DNA of 38,397 nt from assembly GCA_900544205.1 (NCBI GenBank), contig UQUG01000011.1, positions 1 to 38,397 of the forward strand, given 5' to 3'. The notes beneath the pieces were generated by a model. That model did not search any database, was not told where the DNA came from, and saw only the letters and a list, made by a program, of their open reading frames with translations. The first letter of the stretch is position 1. Every line of letters starts with the position of its first letter. The translations under genes and the position numbers were made by a program. The DNA is from an uncultured Collinsella sp. (GTDB taxonomy: Bacteria; Actinomycetota; Coriobacteriia; Coriobacteriales; Coriobacteriaceae). This document shows positions 1 to 6,577 of this stretch, piece by piece.

Positions 1-155
1 GCGACCTCATTGAGTCGCGCATCAAGCGTGGCGTGGGCGTCAAGGATTCCGGCAATCTCATCCCGGGCCACGGCGGTATGCTCGATCGTAGCGATTCGCT
101 TATCTTTGGCTGCATCACCGCACAGCTTCTGCTGATGATTGGAGGCGTGCTGTAA
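1..155 (+). CDS. cdsA: Phosphatidate cytidylyltransferase, C-terminal end (partial)
   Basis: Only the last 50 codons are present; the 5' part lies outside the window. CdsA is an inner-membrane enzyme that makes CDP-diacylglycerol from phosphatidate and CTP, the precursor of anionic phospholipids. The visible stretch holds the CdsA family signature near its start: S-x-I-K-R, then K-D-S-G, then P-G-H-G-G-M-L-D-R-S-D. A final hydrophobic segment (LIFGCITAQLLLMIGGVL) is the last membrane helix. The TAA stop (153-155) overlaps the ATG of dxr by one base, so the two are translationally coupled. The signature makes the family call safe despite truncation. Confidence 0.93.
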   Translation, partial: DLIESRIKRGVGVKDSGNLIPGHGGMLDRSDSLIFGCITAQLLLMIGGVL

Positions 156-1348
156 TGGCTTATCAGACGACGTATGGCCCCGATGGGCGTCTCCGCGTTG
201 CCATTCTGGGCTGCACGGGCTCTATCGGTACTCAGGCACTGGACGTGTGCCGTCAGCATGCCGATCGCCTGCAGGTGACGGCGTTGTCCGTTAACTCCAG
301 TACTTCCGAGCTCGTTGCGGCTGCTCGCGAGTTCTCGGTTTCGGCGGTTGCCGTGGCTGATGTCGCCCATGGCGATGACGCCGTGCTGCAGGAGCTGCCC
401 GAAGGTACCGAGCTCGGCGTTGGTGCGCAGGCGGTCTGCGAGCTTGCGTGCCGCGATGATGTCGACTGCGTGCTTGTCGCCATTGTGGGCGCCGCCGGTC
501 TCGAGGCGAGCCATGCGGCTCTGACTTCGAACAAGCGTCTTGCCCTGGCCAACAAGGAGTCGCTCGTTGTCGGTGGCGACCTGCTTATGCCGCTGGCGCA
601 GCCGGGCCAGCTCATTCCGGTCGACTCCGAGCATTCTGCCATCTATCAGTGCTATCTGGGGGAGAACCCGCGCGAGGCCCATTGCATTTGGCTCACCTGC
701 TCGGGTGGCCCGTTCTTTGGCCGCACGCGCGACGAGCTCGATCGCGTGACGCGTGCCGATGCCCTGGCACATCCCACCTGGGCTATGGGTGCCAAGATCA
801 CCATCGACTCCGCCACCCTTATGAACAAGGGTCTGGAGCGTATCGAGGCCAAGCATCTGTTTGGCTGCGATCTCGACTTTATCAACGTCGTCGTGCAGCG
901 TCAGTCCAAGATTCACTCGATGGTCGAGTATGCGGACGGCTCCGTGATGGCACACCTTGGCGCCTCCGATATGCGCATTCCCATTCAGTTTGCCTTCTCG
1001 TATCCTGAGCGTTGGGATACTCCGGCGCCTCGTCTTGATTTCCGCGAGCTCGGGCAGCTTACCTTCGACGCGGCCGATATTGACACGTTCCGCTGCCTGG
1101 CGCTGGCCGAGCGTGCCGGCAAGACGGGCGGCACCATGCCGTGCGTGCTTAATGCCGCCAACGAAGTTGCCGTCGATGCCTTCCTGCACGATGCCTGCAC
1201 CTTTACCGATATCGATCGTATCGTTGAGTCCTGCATGGATGCACACGATGCGCAGACGGTTGCATCCTTTGAGCAGCTTCGCGATATCGATACGTGGGCT
1301 CGCGCCAAGGCCGCCGAGGTGCTCGCTGCAACCCGCTCCTCATCGTAA
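155..1348 (+). CDS. dxr: 1-deoxy-D-xylulose 5-phosphate reductoisomerase
   Basis: A 397-residue cytosolic NADPH-dependent enzyme that converts DXP to 2-C-methyl-D-erythritol 4-phosphate, the committed MEP-pathway step to isoprenoids. The N-terminal nucleotide-binding loop is visible as ILGCTGSIG at about residues 17-25. Further family hallmarks are LANKESLVVGG, the metal/substrate segment PVDSEHSAIYQ, NKGLERIEAKHLFG and QSKIHSMVEYADGSV. Length matches the family (about 390-400). The start ATG overlaps the cdsA stop by one base. rseP follows after 17 bases, and ispG, another MEP enzyme, lies two genes downstream, consistent with one envelope/isoprenoid operon. Identity is very secure. Confidence 0.98.
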   Translation: MAYQTTYGPDGRLRVAILGCTGSIGTQALDVCRQHADRLQVTALSVNSSTSELVAAAREFSVSAVAVADVAHGDDAVLQELPEGTELGVGAQAVCELACRDDVDCVLVAIVGAAGLEASHAALTSNKRLALANKESLVVGGDLLMPLAQPGQLIPVDSEHSAIYQCYLGENPREAHCIWLTCSGGPFFGRTRDELDRVTRADALAHPTWAMGAKITIDSATLMNKGLERIEAKHLFGCDLDFINVVVQRQSKIHSMVEYADGSVMAHLGASDMRIPIQFAFSYPERWDTPAPRLDFRELGQLTFDAADIDTFRCLALAERAGKTGGTMPCVLNAANEVAVDAFLHDACTFTDIDRIVESCMDAHDAQTVASFEQLRDIDTWARAKAAEVLAATRSSS

Positions 1349-1365
1349 GGATTGCTTTTCGTTTT

Positions 1366-2727
1366 ATGGATACTGTTCTGAGCGTTCTCTCCTCGGTCTT
1401 TTGGGGCCTGCTGATGCTATCCGTCCTTGTGTTTCTGCATGAGGGCGGCCACTTTTTGGCGGCCCGTGCGTGCGGTGTGCGCGTCACCGAGTTTTTCTTG
1501 GGCTTGCCGTGCCGCTTTGACATTCATCATACGTCGCGTCGCATTGGTACCAAGTTTGGCGTGACGCCGCTGCTGCTGGGTGGTTATGCCGCTATCTGCG
1601 GTATGGACCCGACCGATGTCTCGTGCGCCGACCGTGTGCTTGCGGCGATCTATCGTCATGGTCGCGTTTCGGTTGCAGACCTTTCCGTCGAGCTGGAGCT
1701 CCCCGAGGAGGATGTTCTCGAGGCTTGTGTCTTGCTTTTGGGCTGGGGTTCCATTGCGCCTTGGTACGAGGAGGGGGAGAAGCCTTCACCTAGCTACTAT
1801 CCGGTTAGGTACCAGACGCTGCCGCGCGATGCTGCAGGATATACCACTTTTGACGGCCGCAGGTTTGATCGAGAGCATGCAACTGCCGAGGGAGATATGT
1901 GGGAGCCCCCGGTCGCCGCTTCGGAGTTTCTTGAGCAGGAGCGTTCACATACCTATCTGGGCCAAGGTTTTCTCAAACGTGCCTTTATGCTGCTCGCTGG
2001 CATTCTCGTCAATATTCTGACGGGCTTTTTGCTGCTTATGAGCATCTACTCTATCGCCGGCGTTTCGGTGCCGGTCGATAGCAACGTGATCGGTCAGGTC
2101 GAAGAAGGCTCGATAGCAGCCAATGCAGGTATCGAGGCCGGCGACGCAATTCTTTCGGTCGACGGCGTGTCCTGCTCTAGCTGGATGGATGTGTATGATG
2201 CGATCGGAGCGGCCGCTGGCAAGGACGATATCGCCATTGAGTACCAGCGCGACGGCAAGAATCTTTCGACCTCGGTTACGCTCAAAGAGGGCGAGCGTTT
2301 GGGCGTTTATGCCTCTACGCAGGTGGTCCATTTGGACCCCATTACGTCTGCGCGCCTGTCGTTCTCCTATGTTCAGCAGACTGCTGAGGGCGTGATGCGT
2401 CTGCTGCAGCCGCAGCATACGATGGAGATACTCGATCAGTCCTCCTCGATTGTGGGCATCAGCGTCATGTCTTCTCAGGCGGCGGCAGCCGGGCCTGCGA
2501 CGTTCTTGACGTTTGCCGCGCTCATCTCGTTTTCGTTGGGCTTTATGAACCTGCTGCCCATTCCGCCGCTCGACGGGGGAAAGCTGGTTATCGAGATTAT
2601 TCAAAAAGTCGCCGGTCGCGAGCTGCCGCTGAAGGTGCAGACAATCGTCAGCTATTTCGGCATCGCGCTCTTTGCGCTGCTGTTTGTCTATATGCTTCGT
2701 TCCGACGTCCTTCGATTTATTTTGTAG
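1366..2727 (+). CDS. rseP: Site-2 (M50) zinc metalloprotease, RseP-type, with an extra cytoplasmic domain
   Basis: A 453-residue intramembrane protease that cleaves membrane-anchored substrates such as anti-sigma factors or signal-peptide remnants. Seen in the sequence: zinc motif HEGGH (residues 25-29) in the first membrane helix, a PDZ domain after the second helix (about residues 245-320) and the C-terminal motif NLLPIPPLDGG that supplies the third zinc ligand, followed by a last helix. Between the GGY loop (about 72-74) and helix 2 (about 202 on) there are roughly 110 extra residues (about 80-190). They begin with a segment resembling a winged helix-turn-helix (DRVLAAIYRHGRVSVADL, then EEDVLEACVLLLGWGSI). 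The next in-frame upstream ATG (1294) lies inside dxr, so ATG 1366 is preferred, although its Shine-Dalgarno (AAGGA) is distant. The physiological substrate is unknown here. Confidence 0.93.
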   Translation: MDTVLSVLSSVFWGLLMLSVLVFLHEGGHFLAARACGVRVTEFFLGLPCRFDIHHTSRRIGTKFGVTPLLLGGYAAICGMDPTDVSCADRVLAAIYRHGRVSVADLSVELELPEEDVLEACVLLLGWGSIAPWYEEGEKPSPSYYPVRYQTLPRDAAGYTTFDGRRFDREHATAEGDMWEPPVAASEFLEQERSHTYLGQGFLKRAFMLLAGILVNILTGFLLLMSIYSIAGVSVPVDSNVIGQVEEGSIAANAGIEAGDAILSVDGVSCSSWMDVYDAIGAAAGKDDIAIEYQRDGKNLSTSVTLKEGERLGVYASTQVVHLDPITSARLSFSYVQQTAEGVMRLLQPQHTMEILDQSSSIVGISVMSSQAAAAGPATFLTFAALISFSLGFMNLLPIPPLDGGKLVIEIIQKVAGRELPLKVQTIVSYFGIALFALLFVYMLRSDVLRFIL

Positions 2728-2740
2728 GGGAGTGTTTGGA

Positions 2741-3823
2741 TTGTCTTTGTCTCATCCTTTGCCGCGCGAGCTGACGCGCCCCGTTTTTGTGGGCGACGTG
2801 CAGATAGGCGGCGGCGCTCCGGTTGTGGTTCAGTCCATGACCTGCACCGATACCGCTGACGCCCAGGCGACGCTTGCGCAAGTGCGCGCGCTTGCCCAGG
2901 CGGGTTGTGATGTTGTGCGCGTGAGCGTGCCCACCGAGGCTGCGCTCGAGGGCTTTCGCACGATTTGTGCGGAGTCTCCGGTGCCGATTGTTGCCGATAT
3001 TCACTTTAACCATAAGCTCGCCATTGGTGCCGTTGAGGCCGGTGCTGCCAAGCTGCGCATCAATCCCGGCAACATCGGCGATTGGGCCAAGGTCGATGCC
3101 GTGATCGATGCCGCGGGTGCCGCTGGGTGCGCGATCCGCATTGGCGTGAACGCGGGCTCGCTTGAGCAGGATATCGCCGAACGCGATGACCTTTCGCAGC
3201 CCGAAAAGCTCGTGATGTCGAGCGAGCGTTTCGTCAAGCATTTTGAGGATCGCGGCTTTACCAATATCGTGCTTTCCGCCAAGGCTCATAGCGTGTCCAC
3301 GACGCTTGACACCTATCGTGCCCTGTCGCGCGAAATCCCCCATGTCCCGCTTCACTTGGGCGTGACGGAGGCCGGAACCAAGCTCCAGGGCACCATTAAG
3401 AGCTCTGTGGGCCTGGGTATTCTGCTTTCCGAGGGCATTGGCGACACCATGCGCGTCTCGCTTACGGCCGATCCGATCGAGGAGCCGCCGGTCGCCTGGG
3501 GAATTTTACAGTCGCTGGGCCTTCGCCGCCGCGGTCCCGAGATTGTCTCGTGCCCCACGTGCGCCCGCTGCCAGGTCAACCTGATTCCCATCGCTGAGGA
3601 GGTCACCGAGCGTCTTAAGAACTACTCCGCGCCGCTTTCGATCGCCGTTATGGGATGCGCGGTCAATGGCCCCGGCGAGGCTTCTGACACTGACTTGGGC
3701 GTTGCCTGCGGACGAGGTCAGGGCCTGCTCTTTTCGCACGGCCAGATCATTGGTAAAGTAGCTGAGGACCAAATTGTCGACGCGCTTATGGCCGAGGTCG
3801 ACAAGCTTATTGAGGAGAAATAA
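2741..3823 (+). CDS. ispG: 4-hydroxy-3-methylbut-2-en-1-yl diphosphate synthase (IspG/GcpE)
   Basis: A 360-residue [4Fe-4S] enzyme of the MEP pathway that reductively converts MEcPP to HMBPP. Seen: N-terminal TIM-barrel start GDVQIGGGAPVVVQSMT, the middle LRINPGNIG segment, and the cluster cysteines in SCPTCARC and MGCAVNGPGEA near the C-terminus. TTG at 2741 is chosen as start because an AGGGGAG ribosome-binding site (2726-2732) sits 8 bases upstream and family alignment starts just after it; the upstream in-frame ATG lies inside rseP. Stop and the proS ATG are directly adjacent (TAAATG). The single-domain bacterial form is expected in this group. Confidence 0.97.
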   Translation: MSLSHPLPRELTRPVFVGDVQIGGGAPVVVQSMTCTDTADAQATLAQVRALAQAGCDVVRVSVPTEAALEGFRTICAESPVPIVADIHFNHKLAIGAVEAGAAKLRINPGNIGDWAKVDAVIDAAGAAGCAIRIGVNAGSLEQDIAERDDLSQPEKLVMSSERFVKHFEDRGFTNIVLSAKAHSVSTTLDTYRALSREIPHVPLHLGVTEAGTKLQGTIKSSVGLGILLSEGIGDTMRVSLTADPIEEPPVAWGILQSLGLRRRGPEIVSCPTCARCQVNLIPIAEEVTERLKNYSAPLSIAVMGCAVNGPGEASDTDLGVACGRGQGLLFSHGQIIGKVAEDQIVDALMAEVDKLIEEK

Positions 3824-5545
3824 ATGACCCGAGCAATGTATATGTCTAAGCTTTATGCGCCGACGCTTAAAGAGGATCCGGCGGACGCTGAGCTCGCCAG
3901 CCACCGTCTGCTGCTCCGTGCCGGCATGATCCGCAAGGAGGCCGCCGGTCTATATTCCTACCTGCCGCTTGCTTGGCGCTCGATTCGCAAGATCGAGAAC
4001 ATCGTGCGCGACGAGATGGACGCCGCCGGCGCCCAGGAGCTTATGATGCCTATCATGGTCGATGCCGAGTTGTGGCGTGAGTCCGGCCGCATCGACGCCT
4101 ATGGCAAGGAGCTTGTGCGCTTTGACGACCGCCACGGTCGCGAGTTCGTCCTGGGCCCCACGCACGAGGAGACCGTCACGGCCCTGGTGCGCAACGAGCT
4201 GCGCTCCTACAAGCAGCTGCCCGTCAACCTGTACCACATCCAGGATAAGTTCCGCGATGAGTTCCGTCCCCGCTTTGGCCTGATGCGCGGTCGCGAGTTC
4301 ATCATGAAGGACGCCTACAGCTTCTCCGCCACGCAGGAGAGCCTGCAGGAGGAGTACGACAAGATGAAGCAGGCGTACGCCAATATCTGCGATCGCTGCT
4401 ACATCAAGGCTCTGCCCGTCGTTGCCGATTCCGGCGAGATCGGTGGTGACACCTCTGTCGAGTACATGGCGCTGGCCGAGGCTGGCGAGGCTTCGCTCGT
4501 CTACTGCGACGATTGCGGCTTCGCTGCCGATGACGAGGCCGCAAGCACCAAGGTTGTTGTGACCGAGGGTCCTGGCGACGGTACACTCACCAAGGTCGAG
4601 ACTCCGGGCATGGGCACCATCGAGGCCGTCGCCAAGTTCTTCGGTTTCCCCGAGAACGGCACGCGCAAGTCGCTGGCACTCATCGACGCCGAGGGCAAGC
4701 CGGTCGTGGCCATTGTTCCGGGCGATCACGAGCTCAACGATTGCAAGGCCGAGCACGTCTTTGGCAAGGGTTATCGCATGATGACCGACGAGGAGCTTCA
4801 GGCGAACGGCCTGCACAAGGGCTTTATCGGACCGGTTAACCTGCCCGATGGCATTCGTCTGGTCTGCGACGAGAGCCTGCGCGAGTCCAAACAGTGGGCC
4901 TGCGGTGCCAACGAGGTCGATTATCACTTTACCGGTGCCTGCCCCGAGCGCGACTTTACCGTCGATGAGTGGGCCGATCTGGTCACCGTTGTCGCCGGCG
5001 ACCCCTGCCCGCACTGCGGCAAGCCGCTCTCCGCTGCCCGCGGCATCGAGGTCTCTCAGGTCTTCCAGCTGGGCACCAAGTACTCCGAGGCCATGGGTGC
5101 CACCTTTATGGATGAGGACGGCAAGGAGAAGCCGCTCATCATGGGTTGCTACGGCGTGGGCGTGTCCCGCTCGCTTGCTGCCGTCGTGGAGCAGCACAAC
5201 GACGAGCACGGTATCGTCTGGCCGGTCTCCGTTGCCCCGTACGAGGTCGCGGTGATTCCGCTCGATCCCAAGAAGGAAGAGTGCGCTACCGTCTGCGAGC
5301 AGATTGTTGATGGCCTGTGTGCCGAGGGTATCGAGGTCGTCGTCGACGATCGCGATGAGCGTCCGGGCTTTAAGTTTGCCGATAACGACCTCATGGGCTT
5401 CCCGTATCAGGTGGTTCTGGGCAAGCGCGGCCTTAAGAATGGCACCGTTGAGCTCAAGGACCGTGCTACGGGCGAGCGCGAGGACGTGGCGATCGACGAG
5501 GTCGTTGCCAAGGTTGCCGAGCTTGTTAAGGCAACCCGCCGTTAA
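3824..5545 (+). CDS. proS: Prolyl-tRNA synthetase (bacterial type with editing insertion)
   Basis: A 573-residue class II aminoacyl-tRNA synthetase charging tRNA-Pro. Seen: TXE-type loop GPTHEETVTALVRNE, motif 2 FRDEFRPRFGLMRGREF (about residues 143-159), a central editing (INS/YbaK-like) domain that deacylates Ala-tRNA-Pro (about residues 230-390), motif 3 MGCYGVGVSRSLAAVVEQ (about 439-456) and a C-terminal anticodon-binding domain. A CPHC pair precedes the ATP-binding GIEVSQVFQLGTKYS segment. Length and INS domain match the ordinary bacterial type. ATG 3824 follows the ispG stop without a gap, with GAGGAG just upstream; further in-frame ATGs at codons 5 and 7 are possible starts. Two hairpins close the transcription unit. 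Confidence 0.98.
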   Translation: MTRAMYMSKLYAPTLKEDPADAELASHRLLLRAGMIRKEAAGLYSYLPLAWRSIRKIENIVRDEMDAAGAQELMMPIMVDAELWRESGRIDAYGKELVRFDDRHGREFVLGPTHEETVTALVRNELRSYKQLPVNLYHIQDKFRDEFRPRFGLMRGREFIMKDAYSFSATQESLQEEYDKMKQAYANICDRCYIKALPVVADSGEIGGDTSVEYMALAEAGEASLVYCDDCGFAADDEAASTKVVVTEGPGDGTLTKVETPGMGTIEAVAKFFGFPENGTRKSLALIDAEGKPVVAIVPGDHELNDCKAEHVFGKGYRMMTDEELQANGLHKGFIGPVNLPDGIRLVCDESLRESKQWACGANEVDYHFTGACPERDFTVDEWADLVTVVAGDPCPHCGKPLSAARGIEVSQVFQLGTKYSEAMGATFMDEDGKEKPLIMGCYGVGVSRSLAAVVEQHNDEHGIVWPVSVAPYEVAVIPLDPKKEECATVCEQIVDGLCAEGIEVVVDDRDERPGFKFADNDLMGFPYQVVLGKRGLKNGTVELKDRATGEREDVAIDEVVAKVAELVKATRR

Positions 5546-5575
5546 TCGACGATTTCGCTTGTAGTTCGATATGTG

Positions 5576-5619
5576 GGACGGCCTCGCATATCTCCAATCG
5601 GGGAGATGCGGGGCCGTCC
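5576..5619 (+). terminator. Hairpin downstream of proS, probable terminator
   Basis: Arms 5576-5595 and 5600-5619 are near-complementary: GGACGGCC pairs perfectly with GGCCGTCC, CGCAT with ATGCG, and the rest is imperfect around the short AATC loop. The T-tract that follows (TATTATCTT) is weak. The position 30 bases after the proS stop and before a convergent gene fits a terminator for the cdsA-to-proS operon. Confidence 0.7.
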
Positions 5620-5650
5620 TATTATCTTGTAGCATCCTCGATATCTAAAA

Positions 5651-5688
5651 GGAAAACCCCACAGCCCATGCGAGCTGCGGGGTTTTCC
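5651..5688. terminator. Bidirectional terminator between convergent genes
   Basis: Arms GGAAAACCCCACAGC (5651-5665) and GCTGCGGGGTTTTCC (5674-5688) pair over 15 positions with one mismatch and an 8-base loop. On the minus strand the hairpin continues into TTTTAG, giving a U-tract for the kinase gene that ends at 5724. On the plus strand it backs up the proS hairpin. Confidence 0.85.
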
Positions 5689-5723
5689 ATTGTGCCTCCG
5701 ATGCGAAATAAATCGCTCAGATA

Positions 5724-6488
5724 TTACTGATAATCGACGACGTCGATCCAGTTCTTCAGGAACTCATCGTTCACGTTGCGCTTACGAGCGAGCTCGGAAG
5801 CGGCGACGATGCTCGTCCACTGACGCACGACCTGCATGGGCATGTCGGCACGGTCGCAGTAGAGCTCCAGGTAGGCCTCGGCCTGGTCCTTGCTGTTGAG
5901 GGCAAAGAGCAGGTAGGTGGTGGCAACGTCGGCAGCAGGGGAGCCCTGGGTGGCGTGTGCCCAGTCGCACACATAGAGCTGGCCGTCGTCGCCGACGATG
6001 ACGTTGGAGGGGTTGAAGTCGCCGTGGCAGACCTTGAACTCCTTGGTCATGCCGTCCAGACGCTCCTGAAGGTTGTAGCGCGTGGTGGCATTGAGCTGAT
6101 CAAGGCTGTCGATCATGCGGGCGAACTTGTCGCGCTGACGGTTGAGCAGCGGGGAGGTGTAGCCGTGGATCTCGATCTGGAGGTCGACGAACATCTCGAG
6201 GTACTCACCAAAGCGCTGGGGCTCGGCAGTCATCTTCTCGGCAAGGGTGGTGCCCGGAACCTTCTCGGTCACGAGCGCCCAGCCGTTGGCGTTCTCGAGC
6301 TGGGAAACCTCGAGAGCCTTGGGGCTGCGGATTCCGCACTCATTGATGCGGGCAAGATTCAAAGCCTCGTTGAACACGTCGGAGACAGGCTTGGTCTCGT
6401 TAAAGACCTTGACGATCTTGTCGCCCAGGTCGTAAACGACCTTGTTGCCACGGCGGACGAGCTCGGTCTTGGAATCGGGTAGCAGCAT
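5724..6488 (-). CDS. Aminoglycoside-phosphotransferase-fold (APH/choline-kinase-like) small-molecule kinase, substrate unknown
   Basis: A 254-residue cytosolic protein. The APH-family catalytic core is visible: CHGDFNPSNVIV (catalytic Asp in HGDxxxxN) followed by the metal-binding DW in YVCDWAHATQGSPAADVA. The N-terminal lobe has a short glycine-poor start and an EKVPGTTLAEKM segment typical of APH kinases. Length is at the short end of the family. ATG at 6488 has AAAGGA upstream. It lies 90 bases downstream of adhE on the same strand with a strong hairpin between, so it may be partly cotranscribed with adhE or processed from its mRNA. Antibiotic resistance is not implied; metabolite kinases (choline, homoserine, fructosamine, methylthioribose) share the fold. 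Substrate cannot be told from the sequence. Confidence 0.85.
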   Translation of the reverse strand: MLLPDSKTELVRRGNKVVYDLGDKIVKVFNETKPVSDVFNEALNLARINECGIRSPKALEVSQLENANGWALVTEKVPGTTLAEKMTAEPQRFGEYLEMFVDLQIEIHGYTSPLLNRQRDKFARMIDSLDQLNATTRYNLQERLDGMTKEFKVCHGDFNPSNVIVGDDGQLYVCDWAHATQGSPAADVATTYLLFALNSKDQAEAYLELYCDRADMPMQVVRQWTSIVAASELARKRNVNDEFLKNWIDVVDYQ

Positions 6489-6521
6489 GGTTGCATCCTT
6501 TCAACGATGCGATAGAAGCGA

Positions 6522-6558
6522 CGGCGGGGGTGTGTGAAACACCCGTGCACCCCCGCCG
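6522..6558 (-). terminator. Strong GC-rich hairpin between adhE and the kinase gene
   Basis: Arms 6522-6532 (CGGCGGGGGTG) and 6548-6558 (CACCCCCGCCG) are perfectly complementary over 11 bp; a shorter alternative pairing (GGGTG 6528-6532 with CACCC 6540-6544) is also possible. On the minus strand the T-run lies 5' of the hairpin, not 3', so it is not a textbook intrinsic terminator. It may be an mRNA 3'-end stabiliser or partial terminator after adhE. Confidence 0.5.
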
Positions 6559-6577
6559 CAAAAAACCGTGCTAAAAA

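Noticed and set aside
3950..5635. Minus-strand open frame of 561 codons opposite proS
   Set aside because: Antisense shadow; it would start beyond the proS stop within the hairpin region and has no domain.
5724..6488. Antibiotic-resistance (aminoglycoside) gene
   Set aside because: The APH fold alone does not show resistance; there is no mobile context and no specific resistance-enzyme motif, so it is kept as a kinase of unknown substrate.
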